Shown here: positions 10,428-21,189 of the stretch, piece after piece | How positions within the stretch are numbered: position 1 is the first letter of the stretch | How the letters are laid out: each line of letters opens with the position of its first letter | Source of the DNA: Strongylocentrotus droebachiensis | Taxonomy: Eukaryota > Echinodermata > Echinoidea > Camarodonta > Strongylocentrotidae | Length of the DNA stretch: 64,000 nucleotides | Assembly: GCA_035222895.1 (NCBI GenBank) | Contig: JAVYIG010002090.1 | Location: forward strand, 186,001-250,000 | Reading direction: 5' to 3' | Notes under the pieces: model-generated | What the model was told of the DNA's origin: nothing | The model's input: only the letters and a program-made list of their open reading frames with translations | The model's database searches: none | Made by a program: the position numbers and the translations under genes

Positions 10428-10883
10428 CAGGCGCGGATCTACGGGGGGGGGTTTAGGGGGTTTAAACCCCCCCCCCCCCCCCCCTTGGGCGGCCCAGAAA
10501 AAAGAAGAAAAAAAAAAAGGAAAAAAAAGAAAAAAAGAAAGAAAAAAAGAAAGAAAAAAGAACGCACGCTGGAGAGAAACCCTTTCAAGTGCAAATATTG
10601 TGAGAAGATATTCAACTCATCTGGTAACTTAACCAAACACATGATAACTCTGGATATAACTGTGTATTAAACTGTTACTTGATTTAAAAAGACGTTATCA
10701 TGCACTGCTTTTTATGGTCTCCATTGTGTTAATAGATGCCAGGAAAACATCACTTACGGGGTTCAAATAAACACCCCCAAAAAAATCGGCTCGCCGCTTC
10801 GCGGCTCGTGGACGATGCTCCGCATCGTCATTATTTTTGTCAAACCCCCCCCCCCCCTTAGCAAAAAGCTAGATCCGCCCCTG
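10428..10883 (+). mobile_element. hAT-type element with zinc-finger fragment, copy 2
   Basis: Same element as at 7379-7810, with GAGGG duplicated at 10423-10427 and 10884-10888. Homopolymer tracts are longer (C runs near 10468 and 10846), otherwise nearly identical. The zinc-finger remnant is at about 10561-10646 with the same frameshift and lost His. Two copies with different 5-bp duplications show true transposition. Confidence 0.88.
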
Positions 10884-10888
10884 GAGGG

Positions 10889-11395
10889 GGATAAGGAAAA
10901 ATGTCATGCAGGATAGAAACATCTATAAAAAGAAAGACAGGAGACAGAGAGACGCGGAAAAAAAGGTCTGCAATTTTAATTTGTTTATATTTTGATTTCC
11001 CATTCGAGAGACCCATAGCCATTTTAGTGCTCATCAGCCCTTCTGAGGATCGCGATTGGGGGGGGGGGGGGGGGGGAGGGGTGAATAACCATGTATTAAG
11101 CCTGTTCTTGATGCTTTTTTCAATTTATGTGTGTGGGAGGGGGGGGGGGGTTAGCTTTTGTCGCCCGTGAATCTGATTACGCATCGCGCATGGACTTTGG
11201 TTCTGGTTAACAATATACTGCTCTTGGCGGCAATGTTTTTTTGCATTGCGACAAAGACTTTTTTATTCTTTATAGAATGCTCGACAGCGCGTGAGAGAAA
11301 AACCACCCATGGTATTTGCATTGACAATGCTCCTTATTGTCCTTTTATAAAAACGAAAATATTCATTTCTTTGTTATGAGCTATGCTATAATCAA
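10889..11395. other. Non-coding stretch with G runs
   Basis: G runs of 18 or more near 11058 and about 10 near 11142. No supported gene; open frames here do not resemble known proteins. Confidence 0.4.
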
Positions 11396-11398
11396 ACA

Positions 11399-12004
11399 GA
11401 GTTTTCACGCGGCGCCCAGGCAACCTGTTCCAGGTGCTTGCAAGCAGGCCATCACGTTTCCAGATGCACTAACGAGGTGAAATGCCAAGTTTGTAAACAG
11501 TCTGGGCATATGAGAAATGAATGTCCGGAAAACCGACAGGCGTTGCGCAGCAACCTAGCAACGCCTGACGCTTCTTCGCATACCGCACTCGAAGACAGCA
11601 CGACGCAGGATGAAAACACCCAACAACCCAACACGAACAAGATAAGGCAAACTCGTCTAGCGGACTTCGTTTCTAAGCTTGTACATCGGCCAGCGCAGAA
11701 CAGCAATGCTGACTCGGCCTCGGCCGAAGTCTTGGATCTGCGATCACCCAGAAGAACAAGATCGGCCTCACGCATTGAATCATCTTCCACCTACGCATCA
11801 GATGGAGCGATCCTTTACGCGAAACCGCAAAGCAAGACTCGCGATGAAATCAAGCACGCGCAAGAAACAGTCAGCGATGACCAACAGAGCGAAAGTGGTG
11901 AGGAAGACTCATCTCTGTCACCTGAGTCTCCCCCGAAAACTTCGACCACTAAAGGAAGAATACCTCTGAAACGAAAGAAGAAATCACCAAAGAAAAAGAA
12001 ATAA
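11399..12004 (+). pseudogene. LINE ORF1, C-terminal part with two CCHC zinc knuckles
   Basis: In frame, upstream of any ATG, it reads CSRCLQAGHHVSRC and CQVCKQSGHMRNEC: two C-x2-C-x4-H-x4-C knuckles at about 11426-11520. These bind nucleic acid in gag-like ORF1 proteins. The rest is Ser/Thr/Asp/Glu-rich and ends in a Lys-rich tail (KKKSPKKKK). The N-terminal half and start codon are missing. It precedes ORF2 by 55 bases. A knuckle-type ORF1 supports Tx1-like rather than mammalian-L1-like affinity. Confidence 0.8.
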
Positions 12005-12059
12005 ATACTAGTACAATGTGACTACAAACAAAAATCAGAAAAATTGATACTGAAGCAAC

Positions 12060-13867
12060 ATGAACGAAGGACAAAGCAACTGTGAAACTGTAAAAAATAA
12101 AATTGATAACAATGTTCACTTTTTTACGTTAAATGTACGAGGGATACGTGAAGTGATGAAGCGAAAGAAAATATTCCTTTGGCTCCATCGCCAAAAGTGC
12201 GACATAGCATTTTTGCAAGAGACCTTTTTGTCAAGAAACATAGAAAATATAGTATCTAAAGAATGGAAAGGATTTTGCTTGTTCATTCATGGTACAAACC
12301 ATTCCAAAGGTGTAGCAATTTTAGTCAAGGAAAGTCTCCCTATTACGGTCACCGACAAACATTTCAAAGGTGATGGTAGGGCTATTGCACTGAGATTTTC
12401 GTATCAAGATCGAATGTATTTATGTATAAATGTGTATGCTCCAGCAAAAAACACACTGAAAGAACATTTCTATTCATCTTTATGTATATGGGTGAAAAAG
12501 ATTAGAAAACTAAACGACGTTATGATCGCAGGTGGAGACTGGAATTGTGTACAAAACAAAAAACTAGACACAAGTGGAGTCTCATATGCATATTTACCAA
12601 AACAGAATTTTGTTAAATTTCGGAAAAATAATAACTTAGTAGATGTGTGGAGAAAAATGTTTCCAGAGAGGAAACAGTTTACGTGGAGGCAGCTGTCACT
12701 AAACATTTACTCAAGACTAGATTATTGGCTCATGTCGAAAGAGCATTTTTCATATATTTATTCAATCGACATAAAACCAGTGTTGAAATGCGATCATAAC
12801 GGGGTATCCATGAAACTTAAAATATTAGCACAAAGTAGGGGAAAGGGTTGCTGGAAACTGAATAATTCTATCCTGAAGGATGAAGTGTTTAAACAAAATG
12901 TTAAACGTATTATTCGTAAGGTTAATATTGAATTTAGTCAATTTGATAAACAGCTAAGGTGGGAAATGTGTAAAATTAAAATTAAAGAATTTAGTACAAA
13001 ATATACAGTTGATGTTAATACAAGAAAAAAGAAATATATTGCTAATATGGAAAGTGAATATGATAACTTGTGTAAGAAAATAGATGAGGGTTCATGTGCA
13101 TATGATATAGATAGAATGAAGTGTTTGAGACAAAAGATAGACAAGTGGTATGAATATCAGTGCAAAGGTGCATTTGTGAGATCTCGGGCAAGGTGGCTTG
13201 AATTTGGTGAAAAGTCAACAAGATATTTTCTTCAGCTTGAAAAAGCTAAAGGAAAAAAAAAAGAAATAGATTGTCTTGAAAGTAACGGAAAAATTATCAA
13301 AGATGAACAGAAAATTTTGACAGGTATACGAGAATTTTATTGTAAACTCTATAAGGGAAATAATACAGAGGCTGGATTTAAAGAATACGTATCTGATATC
13401 AACTTAAATGTTTTGAATGAAGAAGATGCAAATTTATGTGAGGGAAAAATCACAGAGAATGAATGCTGGGAAGCATTGAAGTCAATGAAGATGAACAAAT
13501 CACCTGGAAGCGATGGACTCAGTGTTGAATTTTATAAATGCTTCTGGGGGGATATCAAACATATGGTAATTGACAGTCTGAATGAGGGTTACGACAAACA
13601 ACAATTGTCGTGCACACAATGTCAAGCTATCCTTACTCTATTATATAAGAAAGGTAACAAAAATGTTTTAGATAATTGGCGACCTATTTCGCTGTTAAAC
13701 ATTGATTATAAACTTGCAGCTCGCATTCTTTCAATACGATTACAGAAAGTTATATATAAACTTGTATCACAGGATCAGGCTGGTTTTTTAAAAAACCGCT
13801 CTGCATCTGAATGTACCAGACTAATTCAGGATACTATTGATTATTGTCTTTTTGCAAACAAACCAGT
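12060..13867 (+). pseudogene. Tx1/L1-like LINE ORF2, N-terminal part (APE endonuclease and start of RT)
   Basis: Starts MNEGQSNCETVKNKIDNN. The APE-type endonuclease covers about residues 18-250: TLNVRGI, FLQETFLS, VYAPAKN, AGGDWNCV, SRLDYWLMS and CDHNGVSM are the expected blocks. A linker follows with EFGEKSTRYFLQLEKAKGKK, then RT entry blocks MNKSPGSDGLSVEFYKCFW, LLYKKGNKNVLDNWRPISL and QAGFLKNRSASECTRLIQD. Translation runs into the inserted LINE tail after about ANKPV. It copies LINE RNA into DNA at a nicked target when intact. Confidence 0.9.
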
Positions 13868-14174
13868 TCAATTCAAATTCAATTCAAAGTTTATTCAACA
13901 CTCTTCATAAAAACATTTAAAAACATACAAATACAGAATGGAGTTATAAATATAAAAAAACACAAGAAAGTGATAACAAATACAATGGCAATTTATAAGA
14001 GCATTTGGGATAGGCAGAAAGGAGGGAAGTTCCTTATATAAAAGCCTACCCCTAAAAACACACATACATGAAAACGAGAACAAAAGAACAGAACAAAAAA
14101 ACAAAGAACATATTAAAAGTTACTATCATGCACGATCAGAGTATATAAGAAAAATGTCAAAAAATTTGTCTATA

Positions 14175-17171
14175 CTATTGATACTGATTATTATACTTGT
14201 TTAACAGAAATTGTTTATATTTAATTTTAAAAAGATTGAGAGTTTTGCATTTTTTTATTTCCTGAGGTATACTATTCCATATTAATGGTCCTTTAAAAAA
14301 TAGTGAATTTTTCATACAAGTCGTTCTAATCTTGGGGAGGTGATAATTTAGGGCATTCCTAGTATTAAAATTATGCACATCACAATTCAAGTTAAAACAT
14401 GTTGATAAAAAGGAAGGCAAGTTGCTATTAAAACATGAAAACATGAAAACTGCAATATAAAAATTATGCATATCGATTACATTCAAAATTCCAAGTTTAC
14501 AAAATAAAGGATTACAGTGAGCATAATATTGGGAATGGGTTATAATGCGTATTGCTTTCTTTTGAAGAATAAGTAACCTTAACATATCATTTTTATTAAA
14601 ATTTGCCCATGCAACTATACAGTAATTAAAATATGGTGTTATTAAAGTATGATACAACATTTTCAAAATATTTAAGGGATAAAAATGAACTTTATATAAA
14701 ATACCAATATTTTTTGCTATTTTATTGCACACCACATTTATATGCTCATGCCACTTCAATTTATGATTAATTACAATGCCTAAAAACTTAAGATTATCTA
14801 CACGTTCAAAATTATGATCATTTACTCGTAAGTGCATGTTGTTAAAATCAATATTTCTATTTGTAAAAACCATAAACTTAGTTTTATCATAATTTAAAAC
14901 CAATTTATTATATAAAAACCAATTAGAAAGTTTCAAAATTTCTTGCTTAAAAACATTTTGTAAAACCTGGACATCAGAATGAGACATAAAAACACTTGTG
15001 TCATCAGCAAATAAAATAAACTTTAGTTTATCAGAAATATTGCACATGTCATTAACATAAATAATAAATAAAAGAGGTCCAAGGATGGATCCTTGAGGCA
15101 CTCCACATCTAAGTTTTTCAATATTAGACTTATCTTTATTTATTTGTACAAATTGGGTTCTATTTTCTAAATAACTTTCAAACCATTTTAAAGTTACTCC
15201 ACGAATACCATAATAATATAATTTTTTCAATAAAATAGTGTGGTCTAATGTATCAAATGCTTTACTTAAATCTAAAAAAAGGCCCATTAAGATATGATTA
15301 TTTTCAAAAGTTTTCAAAACATTATAAATAAAATGCATAATTGCATTAGATGTAGAGTGCCCAGGTCTAAAACCATATTGACATTCAGAGATAATATTAC
15401 ACTTATTTAAAAACATAAAAAGTCGATTATAAACAGCTCTTTCTAAAATCTTGGAGAAAACAGGGAGTATAGATATAGGTCGATAATTAGAAACATTTTC
15501 TTTAGTGCCATTTTTAAAAACAGGAATAACCTTTGCAAGTTTTAATTGCTCTGGTACTATACCTGCAGATAAAGAAATATTGAATATTGCACTTAAAGGA
15601 CATGATATAATATGAACAACTTTTTTCAATAATTTAACACTTACATCATCATGACCACAACTCTTATTATTTTTTAATTTACTTACAATATTGATTATTT
15701 CTGTGGGGGTAATGGGATTAAAAAAAGCTGTACATGAATTAAAATCAATATGACTATAAATGTCATCATTACTAAAATCATTATCTATGTTGCTGTCTAA
15801 ATTATCAGTTAAGCTAGGTCCTATATTAATAAAAAAATTATTAAAAACAGAGCATATTTCTTTCTTATCACATATAGCTTGATCATTACACATAACCGAG
15901 TCGGGCATATTATGCTTACTCGTACTCTTACCGAGACTTTCATTGATTAATTTCCATGTTTTCCGTATGTTTCCTGATGCATTTCTAAATTTGGCCTTAA
16001 AATATTCTATTTTAGCTTTTTTAATTTTACCATTCACCATATTTCTATATTTGTTGTATTTATCTTTTTTATATTCAATTGGATCTTTCAAGTACTTCTT
16101 ATATAATTCACACTTTTTTTTGCACATTTTGCGTAACTCTTTAGTAAACCATCGGTTATTATATTTTTTACTCTTTACACATTTTTTCAAAGGAAAACAT
16201 TTATTAAAAATACAAACATACTGTCTTAAAAAACATTCATAACTATAATTTGGATCATTAGAACATAAAGTCCAATCAGAGTTATATATTTCATGCATAA
16301 ATTTACCAATATTTTCCTCATTTAGATCACGTAAAACAAAATTATTATGTTCATTTTGTATGCACTGTTTTTTATTGATTAAAAATACTGGCAAATGGTC
16401 ACTTACGTCACTTAAAATTGTTCCACACCAAACTTCTTCTAAATTGTTCGTAAAAATATTATCAATTAAAGTACAAGACCTGTCAGTTATTCGGGTTGGA
16501 CAATGAATCATGGGATATAAAAAATGAGTCATCAATAATTCTAAAAAATCATTAACAGATTGGCAAGAGTTAACATCAAATAAATTAATATTAAAATCGC
16601 CCATAAGATATATGTCTTTATTTTCCTTATGAACAACATTTAAAGCATCTTCTAAAATATCTAAAAACGATTGCACTGGTTGATTTGGAGGCCGGTAAAT
16701 AACACCAATTAAAACATTTTTCTTTACCTTTTCAATTTCTATAAACATTGACTCAAAACATTCATTATTTACATCTAAATCCTTACGTTGTTTATATTTC
16801 AATTTCTCATTTAATAAAAGTCCTACACCTCCTCCTTTCTTACCTTGTCTTACATTCAATAAAAAAATATAATCATTAAAATTGTAGAATGGGTCAGCCT
16901 CTTTAATCCAAATTTCAGTAAAACCAATTGCAGAAAATTGCACATCAATAGCATCTAAAAGCGAACATATTGCACTATAATTCTTATTTAAACTACGACA
17001 ATTTATATGAAGGTAACTTGATGTAAAATATACTTTAGAATGAGAATTAAAAGTGTTTAAACATGAATTAAATTCCTCGGACGTATAACAAAAACTATTT
17101 GGTCCATATTCTTCATCCTCCTCTGTAGTTGGACTCAATAACTGATGTATATCTTGGGGTTCTATAGGCAT
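14175..17171 (-). CDS. LINE ORF2: APE endonuclease plus reverse transcriptase (998 aa)
   Basis: Retrotransposition enzyme of a CR1/L2-group LINE, apparently intact. The endonuclease spans about residues 45-265: LHINCRSLNKN, IGFTEIWI, GVIYRPPNQP, MGDFNINLF, TLIDNIFTN and SDHLPVF are its catalytic blocks in order. RT covers about residues 500-800: NNKSCGHDDVSVKLLKK, VIPVFKNGTKENVSNYRPIS, QYGFRPGHSTSNAI, LDLSKAFDTLDH (motif A Asp), CGVPQGSILGPLLF (motif B) and FADDTSVF (motif C, D723/D724). The C-terminal region has the usual NTRNA and GPLIWNSIP blocks. The ATG used begins MPIEPQDIHQ; an upstream start cannot be excluded. Confidence 0.93.
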   Translation of the reverse strand: MPIEPQDIHQLLSPTTEEDEEYGPNSFCYTSEEFNSCLNTFNSHSKVYFTSSYLHINCRSLNKNYSAICSLLDAIDVQFSAIGFTEIWIKEADPFYNFNDYIFLLNVRQGKKGGGVGLLLNEKLKYKQRKDLDVNNECFESMFIEIEKVKKNVLIGVIYRPPNQPVQSFLDILEDALNVVHKENKDIYLMGDFNINLFDVNSCQSVNDFLELLMTHFLYPMIHCPTRITDRSCTLIDNIFTNNLEEVWCGTILSDVSDHLPVFLINKKQCIQNEHNNFVLRDLNEENIGKFMHEIYNSDWTLCSNDPNYSYECFLRQYVCIFNKCFPLKKCVKSKKYNNRWFTKELRKMCKKKCELYKKYLKDPIEYKKDKYNKYRNMVNGKIKKAKIEYFKAKFRNASGNIRKTWKLINESLGKSTSKHNMPDSVMCNDQAICDKKEICSVFNNFFINIGPSLTDNLDSNIDNDFSNDDIYSHIDFNSCTAFFNPITPTEIINIVSKLKNNKSCGHDDVSVKLLKKVVHIISCPLSAIFNISLSAGIVPEQLKLAKVIPVFKNGTKENVSNYRPISILPVFSKILERAVYNRLFMFLNKCNIISECQYGFRPGHSTSNAIMHFIYNVLKTFENNHILMGLFLDLSKAFDTLDHTILLKKLYYYGIRGVTLKWFESYLENRTQFVQINKDKSNIEKLRCGVPQGSILGPLLFIIYVNDMCNISDKLKFILFADDTSVFMSHSDVQVLQNVFKQEILKLSNWFLYNKLVLNYDKTKFMVFTNRNIDFNNMHLRVNDHNFERVDNLKFLGIVINHKLKWHEHINVVCNKIAKNIGILYKVHFYPLNILKMLYHTLITPYFNYCIVAWANFNKNDMLRLLILQKKAIRIITHSQYYAHCNPLFCKLGILNVIDMHNFYIAVFMFSCFNSNLPSFLSTCFNLNCDVHNFNTRNALNYHLPKIRTTCMKNSLFFKGPLIWNSIPQEIKKCKTLNLFKIKYKQFLLNKYNNQYQ

Positions 17172-17530
17172 CTATATTTCACATTTATTCCGATCATTTT
17201 CACTGGCATTTTGACATAAAAAATAAAGAGAAAATAGAAAAACATGTACATGACACAGATAATATAAACGAACATACAAAACTAAGGTTACGAAACCGAA
17301 GCCTAAAACACACACAATTAAAACCAATAACTTAAAACAGTTCTACAACTTAAACAAAAAACACAAAAGTTCAGAGATTTAAAATATTGTTGAAATAGAA
17401 GAACATTTCATAAATGGAAGAAAAAAAGAACTAAAAAATACAATACGAAATATTAAAAGCAAATCAGGACTAATTTAGTCAATCGTGGGGAAAATGCTAG
17501 TAAGAGTAGTGGAATGTATCATCGCATGCA

Positions 17531-18427
17531 TTATGGTAGTTTGTTCAAATCATGTAAGTTCCGTATGACCCTTTTTGTAGTTTTTCCTCTCGTAGCGGCA
17601 ATCAGAACTATCACGTGACCATCTGATGTCCAGGCTTCTTTGACCTTTTCGTGATGCTTGGCTTTCCACAAAAGATCTAGGTTGTATGCCGTTAGTGCTT
17701 CATCAATAGCTAAGCCAGACCCCTTCAGTTTGCGTCTAGCGTGAAGAACAGCTGACCGCTTCCGATAGGAGCAAAACTTCACTATTATCGCTCTCGGCTT
17801 TTTCCTCCTGATTGTAGCGCCATCCGCGGTAGTAGTAGTTGTTGCATCTCCGCTCTTCGACGAGCTGCTTTGCACCCTGGGTGAGACACGATGAGATCTG
17901 TCAATCTCCTCCGTGGACAATTGAACGCCTAATCGCTCAGACACAAGGCTGCAGATCTGACCATCCGTATTTTCATCTGTGTTTTCAGGAATCCCGTAGA
18001 ATTTTAAGCAGTTTCTTCTTGAATACTGCTCCATGTCATTCACAGAAAGTTGGAGGTTGTTGAGAGTTGTTGCTTGGGTGGAGATCGTACTATTCAATTG
18101 CTTGATTTCATTTTCTTTGGCCTGGACGTTGGCTTCTAAGTCCATTATTCTTCCATCGTTGATCTCTAGTCGTTCTGTTGTAGCAGTATTACTTTCCTCC
18201 AATCCCTCAATCCGATCAAATAACTTTTTCAATTGTCTGTCGATTGCCTTTTCCACTGCTGAATCAATTGCTTTGAAAAAGGCGTTGCTTTTTAGGTAAT
18301 CCTGCACTGCTTGAATAATCGTGGTCTCAACCTTTTGTTCTTTTTGATCCAATTTGGCTTTAGCTTTCGATCTGGTTGTGGCGAGGGGGCTCGCCATTTT
18401 GATAGTATGATGGCAATATAATAACAA
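17531..18427 (-). CDS. LINE ORF1: coiled-coil RNA-binding protein (298 aa)
   Basis: Resembles L1-ORF1p-like (transposase_22 type) proteins. A predicted coiled coil covers about residues 60-135 (heptad-like, Glu/Leu/Asn-rich, ending NDMEQYSRRNCLKFYGIPE), followed by an RRM-like segment (RLGVQLSTEEIDRSHRVSP, RAIIVKFCSYRKRSAVLHAR) and a C-terminal domain. Such proteins trimerise and coat LINE RNA. The ORF opens at 18427, but Met11 (18397, MASPLATTRSK) follows a more plausible context, so the product may be 288 aa. It lies upstream of ORF2 in the same element. Confidence 0.85.
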   Translation of the reverse strand: MLLYCHHTIKMASPLATTRSKAKAKLDQKEQKVETTIIQAVQDYLKSNAFFKAIDSAVEKAIDRQLKKLFDRIEGLEESNTATTERLEINDGRIMDLEANVQAKENEIKQLNSTISTQATTLNNLQLSVNDMEQYSRRNCLKFYGIPENTDENTDGQICSLVSERLGVQLSTEEIDRSHRVSPRVQSSSSKSGDATTTTTADGATIRRKKPRAIIVKFCSYRKRSAVLHARRKLKGSGLAIDEALTAYNLDLLWKAKHHEKVKEAWTSDGHVIVLIAATRGKTTKRVIRNLHDLNKLP

Positions 18428-18995
18428 ATGTTTGATTTACTGATTATAAGTCTGTTTGGTATATCGTATTTCAATCAGAAACGCATATTCAAGTTCAGGA
18501 TCGAAAGAATATATAAGGCCTATACTATCAACAATGTGTGATAATATAGCAATACAAGAATAACAAGTTATTCAGTTTCCACCAAGATGAATATAATATA
18601 GCCGGTCATAACGGATGAAATATGCCTCGTTACATGAAATGATACATTCCAATAGAGTAAGACTCTTAAATGTTATGACATATCCATCGTTTAAAGCGAT
18701 GTTGAGTTCAATGTATCAAAGTTACCTTCCGTGGGATGATCGCTATATGACCAATCCAGTTGTATGCTGACAGGAGTACATGGGACTACGCAGTTCTTCG
18801 GTGTACTGTGGTATATAGTAATCAAGTTGTCCAAATCTCCTTCAAATGTTAGTTACTGAAAATTGCTCCAATTTCAAATGTTCAATAAATGTTCAATAAA
18901 GCTCACAAAGTCCTCCAAGTGATAAAGTCCAATTAAAAGATAGGAATTTGAAGAAATTTTGGGGAAATCATGATCACCCTCACTATGCATCATAT

Positions 18996-19685
18996 CTGAA
19001 AGTAGATGTTCTTGGATTTTAAAAAGGCGTTCGATACCATTGGTCATGTTTTTTTATTGTCCTTGTTACGGGAACTTAAATTTAAAGATTCGTTTTTAAG
19101 ATGGATTGAAACGTTATATAATGGTGCTCATGGTCGTGTCTTAAATTTTGGTTGGATATCCGACAAATTTGCAATAGAAAGAGGCGTTAGGCAAGGTTGC
19201 CCACTTTCTCCACTTTTATTTATAATAATTGCAGAGGTTTTAGGGAAAAGAATTAAACAAAACGCCAAAATAGAGGGAATCCAAGTCCCAGACTTCAATG
19301 AAGATCAAGCTGATTTTAAAGATATACGTATCGTTCAATATGCAGACGATACGACGATTATTACTAGATCTGTAAAATTTGTTAAAGAAATAATGAAAGA
19401 AGTAGCACTGTTTGGAGCACATGCGGGACCAAAAATTAACTGGACCAAATCAAATCTTATGAAACTTAATATAAATGACGATGAAGTTGAAGATTTACAT
19501 TTCACCGAAGACCCTATAAAATGTCTTGGTATTTATGTAGGTAAAAATTCTTTTGACGTTCAAAATTTAAACTGGGAAAGTAAAGTAGAGAAAATAAAGA
19601 ATACCTTGGATTTATGGAAAATGAGAAAACTTACATTGTACGGAAAAGTTGTTGTGATTAAACATTTAGTCTCAGATAGTACATA
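18996..19685 (+). pseudogene. Tx1/L1-like LINE ORF2, RT core after the interruption
   Basis: Continues the RT broken at 13867. MFLDFKKAFDTIGHVF is motif A (catalytic Asp), RGVRQGCPLSPLLFIII is motif B and VQYADDTTIITRS is motif C (YADD). The GRVLNFGWISDKFAIERGVR stretch is typical of the L1/Tx1 clade. The frame is lost near 19685; the next ORF2 segment continues in another frame. The junction with the upstream half is not perfectly in register, so a few bases were changed at insertion. Confidence 0.88.
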
Positions 19686-21034
19686 CTGCCACGGCAGTTC
19701 CGATCCCTTCTAAAATAATTAAACGTATAAATAAACTGGCTTACACATTTTTATGGAATTCTAAAACAGAAAAGGTGAAACGAAACATCTGTCACAATCC
19801 TGAAGTAGAAGGGGGGTTGGGAATGATCGACTTAGAGTCAAAATGCCGGTCACTCCGTCTTTCATGGATTCATAAATATTTAAGAGATGAACAAAGTGCT
19901 TGGAAAATTTTGTTTAAATATTGGATCAAGAAAATTGGGGATTTGCCACTTTGTTTGCATTTTAATTGCAAAAAGAGCGATATGTATCGTATTTGTAGAA
20001 AAAAACAGTTGCCTAACTTTTATGTTGACATGTTTTGTTCTTGGGCTGAATTAAAATATATTGATATGTTTAAAGTAACAGATATTGAAAATGAAATGAT
20101 TTGGTATAATAGCAATATTAAAGCTATGAATGAGTTATTGTATTTTCCAAACTGGATGAGAAACAATATTTTTAAAGTGAAACAAGTCTTAGTTAACGGT
20201 ATCTGGAAAGAAGTTGATTCTATTTGTATTAATTTTCAAGAAAATGAATTACTTTCCGCCTTCAAATTGGCAAAGTTAAAAAGTGCATTCCCGAATTTTT
20301 GGTTGCAGAAATTACGTAATAGGTTACAATATGTAAATAGTCCACCGTCTGCAGTGGAATCCAGTACAATAGAAATAGTAACAGGTGACTCCATTGATGT
20401 AGCGGTCATGAAAGCCAAACACTATTATAATTTGATGTTAGAAAAAAATAGACAGAATCTGCCGTGCATTTATTTTTGGAACGCTTATTTTGAATTACCC
20501 AATGAGTTTAACTGGAAAACGTTGCTCCATTATAAATTTTACTTTATAAATGACAACAGAATTAAGCAGTTTAATTTTAAATATCTTCATAGAATATTGC
20601 CCAGTAAAGACAATTTATGTAAATGGAAGATTAAAAATAATAATCTATGTGATATATGTAAGATTCCAGACACAACTAACCACCTTCTCCTGGCTTGCAA
20701 GAAGGTTTCGCTTTTTTGGAAGATTGTATCCAAATTAATTGATACTTTGTTTAATTTTAAAATCCTTTTGAACGAAGAAATTCTTTTAATAGGTCATGAA
20801 ATAGAGAGAAGAGAAATGAATCTTGTCAATCTTATTTTAAACTTCGCTCAGTTTATTATCTATAGGAACTATATTAGAGAATGTTTTGGAAGTGAAAAGC
20901 ACAGGAAACATGCTGTATATTGGATAAAAGAATTAAAGGTGGAAATTCGCACCTATCTCAATATGAAATGTAATCAAAAGAAATTCGATACAAACGAAGT
21001 TACAAAAGTTACAAAAATGTTTTCATTATTTTAG
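19686..21034 (+). pseudogene. Tx1/L1-like LINE ORF2, C-terminal part
   Basis: After the frameshift the protein resumes at about 19690 (TAVPIPSKIIKRINKLAYTF) and runs open to the stop at 21034. KRNICHNPEVEGGLGMIDLE and the Cys/His block LCKWKIKNNNLCDIC with TTNHLLLACKKVSLFWK are standard for the C-terminus of L1/Tx1 RT proteins. About 145 bases of 3' UTR follow, with AATAAA and an A tract. Confidence 0.85.
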
Positions 21035-21189
21035 TTAGTGATTATGTCACATTAGTTTCATGTTCTGTACTATGTATGATATGTTACAATTGCATGAATT
21101 TTGTATTTAAACACTGTTGTAAATAGCTGTTATTTTATGATATGAACAAATAAAGTCCCTCGAAAGAGGATAAATAGGAAAAAAAAAAT

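Larger units (their letters stand above)
13868..18995 (-). mobile_element. CR1-group LINE with both ORFs open
   Basis: On the - strand it has a 5' UTR (about 18995-18428), ORF1 (298 aa), a spacer of about 360 bases, ORF2 (998 aa), a 3' UTR and a TTGAATTTGAATTGAA-type tail (13868-13890). It sits inside the ORF2 of the Tx1-like LINE, so it is younger than that element. Both ORFs are free of stops, which is unusual here and suggests recent insertion. The 5' boundary is set by where the host LINE resumes. Confidence 0.88.
11396..21189 (+). mobile_element. Tx1/L1-like LINE, split by a later LINE
   Basis: The order is a gag-like ORF1 with two CCHC knuckles, an APE endonuclease, an RT of the L1/Tx1 type, and a 3' end with AATAAA (21150) followed by an A tract (21178-21188). 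It is 5'-truncated at about 11396. At about 13867 the ORF2 coding is interrupted by a complete CR1-group LINE in the opposite orientation and resumes at about 18996. A separate frameshift lies near 19685, so the element is dead. No clear target duplication could be placed for either insertion. Confidence 0.85.

Noticed and set aside
10485-10670. Lys-rich protein ending in a zinc finger
   Set aside because: The Lys run is the A-rich tract of the hAT element; only the finger remnant is meaningful and it lacks the last His.
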